From: an uncultured bacterium | Lineage (GTDB): Bacteria; Bacillota_I; Bacilli_A; Acholeplasmatales; Anaeroplasmataceae | Assembly (NCBI GenBank): GCA_949292525.1 | Contig: CASEZJ010000004.1 | Location: 1-42,287, forward strand | Length of the DNA: 42,287 nucleotides | Direction: 5' to 3' | Shown: piece by piece, positions 9,061-16,489 of the stretch | How positions within the stretch are numbered: the first letter of the stretch is position 1 | Layout: the number at the start of each line of letters is the position of its first letter | Notes under the pieces: generated by a model | Database searches by the model: none | What the model was told of the DNA's origin: nothing | What the model saw: the letters and a program-made list of their open reading frames with translations, nothing else | Program-made: the position numbers and the translations under genes

Positions 9061-10182
9061 ATGAAAAATAAAAAGAAAATTATTACTAATTTAATTTTAT
9101 TAATATCTTTAATTATCTTTGTTATAATAATGATAATTAATTTAGGTGATATTAAAACAATCTATGAAAACTTAAAAAATGTAAACTATATATATCTATT
9201 GATAATAATAATATTATTAATAGCATATTTGATTTTATGGCCTTTATCATTAAGCCTTATTATAAAAACAGAAGAACCAAAAGTAAAATTAAGTAGAGAC
9301 TACCAAATTAGTGCGACTGAATTCTTTTTTAACGGGATAACCCCATTTTCTAGTGGGGGACAACCATTTCAGGTTTATTCGATGAATAAAGTTGGGATTA
9401 GTGTTGCTAAATCCACCTCGATTATTATGATTAACTTTATTATTTATCAAGTTGTTATTAATATTTTTTCAATATTTTCAATCGCTTTATATTTTAATAA
9501 AGTTAAAGATACCATCAATAATTTTATTTGGTTTGCTATAATTGGTTTTACAATTAATTTTATAGTATTATTATTTTTAATACTATTAGCTGTATCAAGT
9601 AAAACTGGTGTTGTTTTCCATAAATTTTTAACATGGTTAGCTCATTTTAAAATATTTAAAAAACTCGAAAATAAGATACCAGCATTTGATCAATATATTG
9701 CTGATGCTCAAGCTGCATTTAAGCAAATTAGCAAAAAATGGAAGACGGTTTTATTATCAACAATTCTTAAAATTTTATCGTTAGCTATCTTTTATTCTAT
9801 ACCATTTTTTGGAATAAAAGCGCTTAATATAGCTATTTCTTATGATCAAATATTTTATGTTATAGCTATGACATGTTTTGCTTTAACAATGTTTATTTGG
9901 TTACCAACTCCTGGTTCTAGTGGTGGTGTTGAATTAGCTTTTTCAGCAATTTTCACTACTCTTGCGGTTGATAAAAATAATAGCATATCGTTAATGCTTA
10001 TCTGGCGTTTTGCTACATATTATATAGTTATGATTTATGGTTTGATTATATATTTAATTATGGAAAGGGGGATAAAAAAAGATGCGAATAGGAATATTCA
10101 CGGATGCTTATTATCCGAACATCAGCGGAGCGATAACATCGTTAATGACACTAGAAACGAAATTAAGAGAGATGGGGAATGA
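9061..10182 (+). CDS. YbhN/UPF0104-type flippase-like membrane protein
   Basis: A polytopic membrane protein with about eight hydrophobic helices, matching the lysylphosphatidylglycerol-synthase TM/UPF0104 family. The family blocks NGITPFSSGGQPFQVY (about 92-107) and LPTPGSSGGVELAF are present. It precedes a glycolipid-type glycosyltransferase, so lipid or glycolipid translocation is a reasonable inference. The annotated end overlaps the next gene by 101 bp, and the last ~36 residues (after MERGIKK) read the glycosyltransferase in another frame. If the run of five G at 10067-10071 were four, the protein would end at TAA 8 bp before the next ATG, the usual operon layout. Confidence 0.82.
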   Translation: MKNKKKIITNLILLISLIIFVIIMIINLGDIKTIYENLKNVNYIYLLIIIILLIAYLILWPLSLSLIIKTEEPKVKLSRDYQISATEFFFNGITPFSSGGQPFQVYSMNKVGISVAKSTSIIMINFIIYQVVINIFSIFSIALYFNKVKDTINNFIWFAIIGFTINFIVLLFLILLAVSSKTGVVFHKFLTWLAHFKIFKKLENKIPAFDQYIADAQAAFKQISKKWKTVLLSTILKILSLAIFYSIPFFGIKALNIAISYDQIFYVIAMTCFALTMFIWLPTPGSSGGVELAFSAIFTTLAVDKNNSISLMLIWRFATYYIVMIYGLIIYLIMERGIKKDANRNIHGCLLSEHQRSDNIVNDTRNEIKRDGE

Positions 10183-11275
10183 AGTATATATCTTTACTAT
10201 TGATCCTAAAGTTAAAGAAAAAATGATCAACCCAAATATAATTTATTTTAGTGGCTTTACAGTTCCTTTAAAAAAATTAAAGTCATATAAATTAGCTTTT
10301 AAAACATATTTAAAAATAAAAGAATTAAAAAAATATAAGCTTGATGTTATTCACTTACAAACAGAATTCTCGATGGCTAATTTTGCAATTGCTGCTAGCA
10401 AGAAATATAAAATTCCTCTTGTTTATACCCTTCATACTCTTTATGAAGATTATTTATCATATATTTCTAAAACTATTGATGATCATTTTCATAAAAGTTT
10501 TTTAGCATCTCTAGCTAAAATATTAATTTCACCGATTAATAAAGTAGCTACAATTAAGATCGTTCCATCACGTAAAACTTTAGCTTTAATATCTAAATAT
10601 TATATTGATGGTGATGTTCGCGTTGTCCCAACCGGAATAAATTTAACAAATTTCATAGAAAAGAAAAAAGATGAAGCATACCTTACAAAACTAAAAGAAA
10701 GCTTAAATATTCCAAGTACTGATGTTGTTTACCTTTATTTAGGTAGGATTTCTCCTGAAAAAACAATTGATGAATTAATTGAAGCATTTGCCGAAGCATA
10801 CAATAAAAATAATAATATGACATTTTTAATAATTGGTGATGGGGCAATTTTAAATGATTTAAAAGAATTAGCGAGAAATTTGAATATACCAGCGAATAAA
10901 ATCAAATTCTTAGGCTTTATTGAATGGAATAATATAGTTCCTTATTATCAAATTGCTGATGCCTTTTTAAATGCTTCAACTAGTGAAACTCAAGGTTTGA
11001 CCTATGTAGAAGCTTTAGCGTGTGGTACACCAATTATCGTAAAATACGATGAAGTTTTAGATGATGTAGTTAAAGTTGGTGTTAATGGCTATTTTTATTA
11101 TCAAAAAGAAGAATTAGTTAATTATTTAATTGATTTTACTACTCATACAGAAAAAATTAAAAGTTTAAAAAATAAAACTTATGAGACAATTTTAAAATTT
11201 AGTGATCAAGTTTTTGCTGAAAAAATCTATAATATTTACCAAGATGCTATTAATAAGCGTCATAATAAAAAATGA
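10082..11275 (+). CDS. GT4 glycosyltransferase, probable diacylglycerol glucosyltransferase
   Basis: A 397-aa GT-B enzyme. The N-terminus MRIGIFTDAYYPNISGA and the donor-site block SETQGLTYVEALACGTP (E-x7-E, Glu302 and Glu310) match the family that adds glucose to diacylglycerol in Acholeplasma, lactobacilli and streptococci. A membrane-face enzyme making monoglycosyl-diacylglycerol for membrane lipid or lipoteichoic-acid anchors is likely. Other GT4 acceptors cannot be excluded. It is coupled to the flippase-like gene upstream; its AAAGGGGGA ribosome site lies inside that gene's 3' end. Confidence 0.87.
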   Translation: MRIGIFTDAYYPNISGAITSLMTLETKLREMGNEVYIFTIDPKVKEKMINPNIIYFSGFTVPLKKLKSYKLAFKTYLKIKELKKYKLDVIHLQTEFSMANFAIAASKKYKIPLVYTLHTLYEDYLSYISKTIDDHFHKSFLASLAKILISPINKVATIKIVPSRKTLALISKYYIDGDVRVVPTGINLTNFIEKKKDEAYLTKLKESLNIPSTDVVYLYLGRISPEKTIDELIEAFAEAYNKNNNMTFLIIGDGAILNDLKELARNLNIPANKIKFLGFIEWNNIVPYYQIADAFLNASTSETQGLTYVEALACGTPIIVKYDEVLDDVVKVGVNGYFYYQKEELVNYLIDFTTHTEKIKSLKNKTYETILKFSDQVFAEKIYNIYQDAINKRHNKK

Positions 11276-11304
11276 TTGCAAAAACAGTAAAAAAGTTGTA
11301 TTAT
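11276..11304 (+). promoter_or_regulatory. Promoter of tRNA-Leu
   Basis: TTGCAA (11276-11281), 17-bp spacer, TATTAT (11299-11304). Predicted start is near 11311, about 20 bp before the mature tRNA. Confidence 0.65.
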
Positions 11305-11307
11305 ATG

Positions 11308-11328
11308 AAGGAAAAATTGTTTTCCTTT
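11308..11328 (+). terminator. Hairpin before tRNA-Leu
   Basis: An 8-bp stem (AAGGAAAA at 11308-11315 with TTTTCCTT at 11320-11327) lies just ahead of the tRNA. It could be a weak terminator of the glycosyltransferase operon or the 5' leader stem of the tRNA precursor. It lacks a long T tract. Confidence 0.4.
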
Positions 11329-11330
11329 AT

Positions 11331-11415
11331 GCCTGCGTGGTGGAATGGTAGACACAGCAGACTCAAAATCTGCCGCCCTTAAAGCATGTCGGTTCGAGTC
11401 CGACCGCAGGTACCA
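11331..11415 (+). tRNA. tRNA-Leu (anticodon CAA)
   Basis: A class II tRNA. The acceptor strand GCCTGCG pairs with CGCAGGT, the anticodon stem GCAGA/TCTGC encloses the loop CTCAAAA (anticodon CAA, reading UUG), and there is a long variable arm, GGTTCGAGTCC T-arm, discriminator A and an encoded CCA end. Confidence 0.95.
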
Positions 11416-11448
11416 TAAATTTATAAAATAATTTAATATCTATTTTTG

Positions 11449-11492
11449 GCGTAATTGCTTATTAATCAGAGGGTAGCAGTTACGCTTTTTAT
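11449..11492 (+). terminator. Terminator after tRNA-Leu
   Basis: A 10-bp stem with one G-T pair (GCGTAATTGC at 11449-11458 with GCAGTTACGC at 11476-11485) is followed by TTTTTATTTT. Confidence 0.8.
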
Positions 11493-11542
11493 TTTATTTC
11501 CGAGTCTGGTACATCTTCAGCCATACTAGGTATTGTAAAATA

Positions 11543-11571
11543 TTGACTACATTATTAATTATTTTTATATT
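11543..11571 (+). promoter_or_regulatory. Promoter of the Y-family polymerase operon
   Basis: TTGACT (11543-11548), 17-bp spacer, TATATT (11566-11571): 5/6 matches in each box. Transcription from about 11578 leaves a leader of about 93 nt containing two inverted repeats. Confidence 0.7.
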
Positions 11572-11586
11572 GACTTTAACATTTTG

Positions 11587-11610
11587 TATACCTAATCGGT
11601 ATATTTTTTT
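11587..11610 (+). terminator. Attenuator-like hairpin in the polymerase leader
   Basis: TATACC (11587-11592) and GGTATA (11598-11603) form a 6-bp stem with a 5-nt loop, followed by seven T (11604-11610). It lies downstream of the promoter and upstream of the gene, so it could terminate transcription early. It could equally be an operator palindrome. Confidence 0.45.
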
Positions 11611-11624
11611 ATTTTTGCTCTTTA

Positions 11625-11670
11625 TTTGTCAACTATTTTAGTTTATAATATAACCAAAGGAGTTGACAAA
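11625..11670 (+). promoter_or_regulatory. Long inverted repeat flanking the polymerase ribosome site
   Basis: TTTGTCAACT (11625-11634) and AGTTGACAAA (11661-11670) are perfect 10-bp arms 26 bp apart. The right arm fills the gap between the AAAGGAG ribosome site and the ATG. In RNA the stem would bury the start region; in DNA it could bind a repressor. No Bacillus-type LexA box is visible. Confidence 0.55.
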
Positions 11671-12906
11671 ATGTTTTTGTGCATAGACTTGAAATCATTT
11701 TATGCCTCAGTTGAATGCGCGATAAGAGGGTTAGACACCCTAAAGACTAATCTAGTTGTAGCTGATGAAAAAAGAGGAAAAGGTGCATTATGCTTAGCTG
11801 TAAGTCCTAGTTTAAAGGCTTTAGGCGTTAGAAATAGATGTAGGTTATATGAAATCCCTAATTATCTTAATTATATAATAGCTAAACCGAGAATGGGTTT
11901 ATATATTAAATATTCAATTATGATTTATAAAATATATTTAAAATATATATCTAGTGAAGATATTCACCCATATTCCATTGATGAAGTGTTTTTAGATATT
12001 TCTAGCTATTTAAATTATTATAAAATTAGTTGTTATGAACTAGCCTTCTCTATAATGAATGCTATAAAAAAGCAAACTGGCATAATTGCTACCTGCGGTA
12101 TTGGAGAAAATATGTATTTAGCTAAAGTGGCATTAGATATACTAGCTAAAAAAAGTAAAGATAATATCGGTTATTTAGATAAAGATTTATATTTATTAAA
12201 GCTTAGTTTGCACGAACCATTGACCGATTTTTGGCAAATTGGAACTGGTATTATGCTGAGGCTTTTAAAATATAATATTAAAAATATGAAAGATATTAGA
12301 ACTGCTAATTTAGATTTGTTACATCATGAATTTGGTATAAATGCTAATATTTTAATCGAACATGCTAATGGTAGAGATGAAACTACGATCGCAAATATAA
12401 AACAATATAATACTAAAAGTAAAAGTTTATCATTATCACAAATTTTATTTTCAGATTATAGTTTTGTTGATGCTAGAAACATATTGAAAGAAATGGTTTT
12501 CACATTAGTTTTATCTTTAATTAATAATGAACTATGCACAGGTTTAATAAGCCTACATATAGGTTATGCTGATATAAAAAGTTTTAATAAACAAAAGATG
12601 ATATATAGCACTAATTGTTATAGTTTAATATGTAAAGAATTTTTATATTTATATGATAAATTCATTAAAAAAGAAGCCAAAATACGTCAAGTTAGTATCA
12701 GTCTAAGTTTATTAAAACCATCAGATAAAAAAGACCATAATTTATTTACTAATGAATTTAATGAGACTAGGGAAATCAATTTATTAAAAGCAATTAATGA
12801 AATCAAAGTAAAATACGGAAAAAACAGTTTATTAACTGCTAATAATTTATTGAAGATGTCAACTCAAAAAACCCGCAATGAATTAATAGGAGGACACCAT
12901 GAATAA
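11671..12906 (+). CDS. Y-family DNA polymerase (UmuC/UvrX-like)
   Basis: An error-prone translesion polymerase of the UmuC/UvrX type. The palm carries catalytic Asp6 in MFLCIDLKSFYASVE and Asp104-Glu105 in YSIDEVFLDIS. Helix-hairpin-helix-like and little-finger regions follow; the length is 411 aa. The ATG at 11671 directly starts the conserved first strand and follows AAAGGAG, so upstream in-frame codons are rejected. The next gene is a YolD-like protein overlapping by 8 bp, the pairing seen for Bacillus UvrX/YolD. No phage genes are nearby, so this is a chromosomal copy. Expression is likely damage-responsive through an unidentified regulator. Confidence 0.92.
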   Translation: MFLCIDLKSFYASVECAIRGLDTLKTNLVVADEKRGKGALCLAVSPSLKALGVRNRCRLYEIPNYLNYIIAKPRMGLYIKYSIMIYKIYLKYISSEDIHPYSIDEVFLDISSYLNYYKISCYELAFSIMNAIKKQTGIIATCGIGENMYLAKVALDILAKKSKDNIGYLDKDLYLLKLSLHEPLTDFWQIGTGIMLRLLKYNIKNMKDIRTANLDLLHHEFGINANILIEHANGRDETTIANIKQYNTKSKSLSLSQILFSDYSFVDARNILKEMVFTLVLSLINNELCTGLISLHIGYADIKSFNKQKMIYSTNCYSLICKEFLYLYDKFIKKEAKIRQVSISLSLLKPSDKKDHNLFTNEFNETREINLLKAINEIKVKYGKNSLLTANNLLKMSTQKTRNELIGGHHE

Positions 12907-13201
12907 TGCAAAATTATATATGCCATTTCAAGCTTTAAAAGGTTATGAGGAAGCAATAAAAAAAGCTGCTAAGGAGAAAACACCAAGGCGAATATTATTA
13001 GAAGACAGAGAAGAAAGTATTAATTATTTCTTGAATAATTTAAATCTTAATGATTTAGTTAGAATAATATATTATAATAAAGATAACTATCTTTTGAAAA
13101 GAGGAATAGTTTTCAAAATAGATAGATCTAAAAGATATCTTTTAGTTAATAATATAAAGATAGCTTTTAAAGATATATATGATATAGAGGTATTAGAATG
13201 A
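12899..13201 (+). CDS. YolD-like protein
   Basis: A 100-aa small protein of the YolD-like family, which is regularly encoded beside Y-family polymerases in Firmicutes. The N-terminal half is helical and basic (KAAKEKTPRR). The C-terminal half has the family's beta pattern: a short loop (NDLVRIIYYNKDNYLLKRG), then a strand ending in KDIYDIEVLE. The ATG lies within the end of the polymerase gene, after an AGGAGG ribosome site, so the two are translationally coupled. The molecular role of YolD is not established. Confidence 0.8.
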   Translation: MNNAKLYMPFQALKGYEEAIKKAAKEKTPRRILLEDREESINYFLNNLNLNDLVRIIYYNKDNYLLKRGIVFKIDRSKRYLLVNNIKIAFKDIYDIEVLE

Positions 13202-13812
13202 ACATTTTTTTTGATTTAGACGGAACCTTAATAGATTCAATATATGATATTGCTAATAGTGTAAATTTAGCTTTAATTGCTAATGATTTAGCTAGTATTA
13301 CATTAGAAGAGGCAAGAACTTATATCGGTCATGGTTCTAAAAATTTAATAATTAAGGCTAGTCGTAATAAATTTAGTTCAAAATTATATGCTGATTATAA
13401 AAGAATATATCATGAAAATTTATGCAATTTATCTAAGCCTTACCAAGATGTTGTTGAAACATTAAAAATATTAAAAAATAATGGCCATCAATTAGGTGTA
13501 TATTCAAATAAAGATGAACAGGATGTAGCTAAAATAGTTGGTTATTATTTTCCTAATATATTTGATTATGTTATTGGTAAAAGAACAGGTTATAATTTAA
13601 AGCCAGATCCAACTTTAATGCAAGATATTATTAAGCAAAATAATTTAAATTTATGCTCAACTTATTATGTTGGTGATATGCAAACTGATTATGATTTGGC
13701 TAAAAATTTAAACATTAAATTTGTTTTTGCAAGTTATGGTTATGGTAAAAAATATTTAGATAATTATGCGGAAGTTAAAGAATTTAAAGATTTAATTAAG
13801 TTGTTTGACTAA
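13198..13812 (+). CDS. HAD-family phosphatase, phosphoglycolate phosphatase-like
   Basis: A 204-aa HAD-superfamily hydrolase. Motif I is FFDLDGTLIDS (4-14, nucleophile Asp6 and acid Asp8), motif II includes YSNKD (about 101), motif III Lys is in LKPDP, and motif IV is VGDMQTDYDLA. The helical cap between motifs I and II matches the Gph/PgmB subfamily. It overlaps the YolD gene by ATGA and so belongs to the same operon. Substrate is not deducible; removal of 2-phosphoglycolate arising from DNA repair would fit the neighbours but is inference. Confidence 0.88.
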   Translation: MNIFFDLDGTLIDSIYDIANSVNLALIANDLASITLEEARTYIGHGSKNLIIKASRNKFSSKLYADYKRIYHENLCNLSKPYQDVVETLKILKNNGHQLGVYSNKDEQDVAKIVGYYFPNIFDYVIGKRTGYNLKPDPTLMQDIIKQNNLNLCSTYYVGDMQTDYDLAKNLNIKFVFASYGYGKKYLDNYAEVKEFKDLIKLFD

Positions 13813-13833
13813 TTATAAAATTAGTCATATAAT
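13805..13833 (+). promoter_or_regulatory. Strong promoter of the aminopeptidase with palindromic spacer
   Basis: TTGACT (13805-13810), 17-bp spacer, TATAAT (13828-13833): 11 of 12 consensus bases. It lies across the stop codon of the HAD gene. A perfect 8-bp inverted repeat (GACTAATT at 13807-13814, AATTAGTC at 13819-13826) fills the space between the two boxes and could be an operator. Confidence 0.75.
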
Positions 13834-13854
13834 ATGACACAAGAGGTGATTTTA

Positions 13855-15216
13855 ATGTATAGAAAAAGTGTATGGGATAAATTTGATAATTATGAAGATA
13901 TAATGACATATAATGAAGGATATAAAAGTTTTATTACAAAAGGTAAAACCGAAAGATTATGCGTTAATGAAGCGATAAAGTTAGCTGAAAAGGCCGGTTT
14001 TAAGCCGTTAGAAACTTTTAAATCAGTAAAACCTGGTGATAAGGTTTATAGCGTTAATCGTGGTAAAAATATTGCGGTTTTTGTTATTGGTAAAGAAAGT
14101 TTAGAAAATGGATTAAATATATTAGGTGCTCACATCGATTCACCACGTTTAGATATAAAACAAAATCCACTTTATGAAAGTACTGAATTTTCATTATTAG
14201 ATACTCATTATTATGGTGGAATCAAAAAATATCAATGGGTTACAATTCCATTAGCTCTTCATGGTGTGGTTTATAAAAAAGATGGAAAAGTTATTGATAT
14301 TAATATTGGTGATGAAGAAAATGATCCAGTAGTTGGCATAAGTGATTTGCTTGTTCATTTATCTGGCGATCAATTACAAAAAACAGCAAATAAAGTTATT
14401 GAGGGTGAAGACCTTGATATAATGGTTGGCTCAATCCCATTAAAAACTGCTGATAAAGATAAAGTTAAAGCAAATGTTTTAAGAATTATTAAAGAAAAAT
14501 ATGATTTTGAAGAAGAGGATTTCTTAAGTGCGGAAATAGAAGTTGTGCCTGCTGGTAAAGCTCGTGATTATGGTCTAGATAGATCAATGGTTGCTGGTTA
14601 CGGCCATGATGATAGAGTTTGTGCTTATACTTCTTTAACAGCGGTATTAGATTTAAAAGAAGTACCTAATAAAACTGCATGTGCTATTTTAGTTGATAAA
14701 GAAGAAGTTGGTTCAATTGGTGCTACTGGTGCTCAATCAAGTTATTTCATTAATGTTATTGCTGAATTATTAAGTTTAGAAGGTAAGTATAATGATTTAG
14801 TATTACGTCATACATTAACTAATTCAAAGATGTTATCTAGTGATGTTTCAGCTGGTGTAGACCCTTTATTCTTAGGTGTTAATGAAATGAAAAACAGTGC
14901 TTTTTTAGGTAAAGGTATCGTTTTAAATAAATATACTGGTAGCCGTGGTAAGGGTGGATGCAATGATGCTAATCCTGACTTCATTGCCTATATTAGAAAG
15001 ATATTTGATAATAATAATATTTGTTTCCAAACTGCTGAAATTGGTAAAGTTGACCAAGGCGGCGGTGGTACAATCGCTTATATACTTGCTAATTACAATA
15101 TGAATGTGATTGATGCAGGTATACCAGTACTTAATATGCATGCTCCAATGGAAATAGTTTCTAAAGCTGATGTTTATGAAGCATATTGTGCATATTTAGC
15201 ATTTATAAGTGCTTAA
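13855..15216 (+). CDS. M18-family aminopeptidase
   Basis: A zinc aminopeptidase (aspartyl-aminopeptidase family) that removes N-terminal residues from peptides in the cytoplasm. Metal-site blocks are AHIDSPRLDIK, GYGHDDRVCAY, DKEEVGSIGATG and a C-terminal LNMHAPMEI. The protein is 453 aa, typical of bacterial M18. The ATG at 13855 is preferred over one at 13834 because AAGAGGTGA (13841-13849) is correctly spaced for it and the promoter predicts transcription starting near 13840. The resulting leader is very short. Confidence 0.94.
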   Translation: MYRKSVWDKFDNYEDIMTYNEGYKSFITKGKTERLCVNEAIKLAEKAGFKPLETFKSVKPGDKVYSVNRGKNIAVFVIGKESLENGLNILGAHIDSPRLDIKQNPLYESTEFSLLDTHYYGGIKKYQWVTIPLALHGVVYKKDGKVIDINIGDEENDPVVGISDLLVHLSGDQLQKTANKVIEGEDLDIMVGSIPLKTADKDKVKANVLRIIKEKYDFEEEDFLSAEIEVVPAGKARDYGLDRSMVAGYGHDDRVCAYTSLTAVLDLKEVPNKTACAILVDKEEVGSIGATGAQSSYFINVIAELLSLEGKYNDLVLRHTLTNSKMLSSDVSAGVDPLFLGVNEMKNSAFLGKGIVLNKYTGSRGKGGCNDANPDFIAYIRKIFDNNNICFQTAEIGKVDQGGGGTIAYILANYNMNVIDAGIPVLNMHAPMEIVSKADVYEAYCAYLAFISA

Positions 15217-15220
15217 TTAA

Positions 15221-15248
15221 TAAGGAGGAAGTTTAGACTTCCTCCTTA
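15221..15248. terminator. Bidirectional terminator between convergent genes
   Basis: A 12-bp perfect stem (arms 15221-15232 and 15237-15248, core AAGGAGGAAG/CTTCCTCCTT) with a 4-nt loop. It serves the aminopeptidase (plus) and the HtrA-like gene (minus); flanking T/A runs occur on both sides. Confidence 0.8.
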
Positions 15249-15259
15249 TATTTATAAAT

Positions 15260-16363
15260 TTATAGCGGTATAAACTGCGTAATAACAAAAGTTAGACTTT
15301 TTTCAGTACGGTTACGAATAATATTGAAAGTTATTTCATCACCAATAGCTAAATTAGAATTATATAATTTTTGTATTAAGTTATTTGCTGATGTAAAGTT
15401 TATATCAATCATTGTACCATCTTGCAATTTACAACTAACTGAAACGATTTCATCATAAAGCTGTAAATAATTATAACCTGATGTAGTTGTATTATTAGAT
15501 AAGCCTGTTACGGCTACATAACTTTCCCCAAACAAGGAATATGATATATCAGATAAGGTAAAGGCAAATTCATAACTACCCTTATAATAACCTTTAGTAG
15601 TCCATTCACCATCTTTATAAATTGCTGTTTCAAAAATTGAATTTACGACATCCATAGCCTTACTAATAGGAATAGCAAAACCTAGTCCTTCAACACCATC
15701 ATCGACATATTTAGCATTAACAACACCACATAATCTACCTAACATATCAAACATAGCACCACCACTATTACCTGAATTTATAGAGGCGTCTGTTTGGATT
15801 AATTCCATCGTACGATGATCCTCAGATATAACCTCGCGATTAATATATGATACATAGCCAGAAGTAACACTTCCAGGTAATGTTCCAAGTGGATTACCTA
15901 TTATAACAATTTGACTACCTAAATCTAATTCATCAGTACTGATAGTAGCATAAGTATAATTGGTACCTGGTATTGATAATACGGCTATATCATTTGTAGG
16001 ATCGCCACCGACGAGATTAGCTTCTATTGTTGTTTCTTGATCAGATAAAGTAACAGTAAAACTTGAAGCATTATTTATTACATGATAGCAAGTTAAAACA
16101 TAGCTTAAATTTAGATCATCATTATAGGAAAAAAGTGTGCCACTACCCATGCTATAAGAAGTTTGATCAACGTTGGCTCTTATTGATACTACGCTGTCAT
16201 AAGTTACATCAACAACGCTAGCTACAGTACCTGGTTCATCAAGAATTTCGGTATCATTAGTATTTATAAATGCACTTGATTGTTTAACTGGTTGATCATT
16301 ATTACAACTTGTTAAGGTAAATGCTAAGAGAAGTGCAAATAAAACATAAAATTTAGACTTCAT
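15260..16363 (-). CDS. HtrA/DegP-like serine protease lipoprotein
   Basis: An extracytoplasmic quality-control protease of the S1C (HtrA) family, 367 aa. The N-terminus is a lipoprotein signal with lipobox LTSC (Cys20) instead of the usual HtrA transmembrane helix. The trypsin-like domain shows the triad His94 (TCYHVI), Asp125 (TNDIAVL) and Ser200 (INSGNSGGAMFD). The final ~110 residues have the size and hydrophobic pattern of one divergent PDZ-like domain. It is a single minus-strand gene within a plus-strand region and has its own TATAAT (16390-16395). Role in degrading misfolded secreted proteins is inferred from the family. Confidence 0.9.
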   Translation of the reverse strand: MKSKFYVLFALLLAFTLTSCNNDQPVKQSSAFINTNDTEILDEPGTVASVVDVTYDSVVSIRANVDQTSYSMGSGTLFSYNDDLNLSYVLTCYHVINNASSFTVTLSDQETTIEANLVGGDPTNDIAVLSIPGTNYTYATISTDELDLGSQIVIIGNPLGTLPGSVTSGYVSYINREVISEDHRTMELIQTDASINSGNSGGAMFDMLGRLCGVVNAKYVDDGVEGLGFAIPISKAMDVVNSIFETAIYKDGEWTTKGYYKGSYEFAFTLSDISYSLFGESYVAVTGLSNNTTTSGYNYLQLYDEIVSVSCKLQDGTMIDINFTSANNLIQKLYNSNLAIGDEITFNIIRNRTEKSLTFVITQFIPL

Positions 16364-16438
16364 ACTATCTTGACCTTTCTTTTGTAATGATTATAAATAA
16401 TAAATTTGGAATAATTATGTTATTAGTATTTTAAATTA

Positions 16439-16467
16439 TTGTTTTTTAAAGTAAAATAAGGCATAAT
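16439..16467 (+). promoter_or_regulatory. Promoter of the polyamine synthesis operon
   Basis: TTGTTT (16439-16444), 17-bp spacer, CATAAT (16462-16467). It is the best candidate ahead of the decarboxylase gene. No palindromic operator is obvious. Confidence 0.55.
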
Positions 16468-16489
16468 TAATGGGAAAGAAGGTTTTAAA

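Noticed and set aside
11671-13201. Prophage remnant suggested by the UvrX/YolD pair
   Set aside because: No phage structural, lysis or integrase genes adjoin, and the pair is common in chromosomes.
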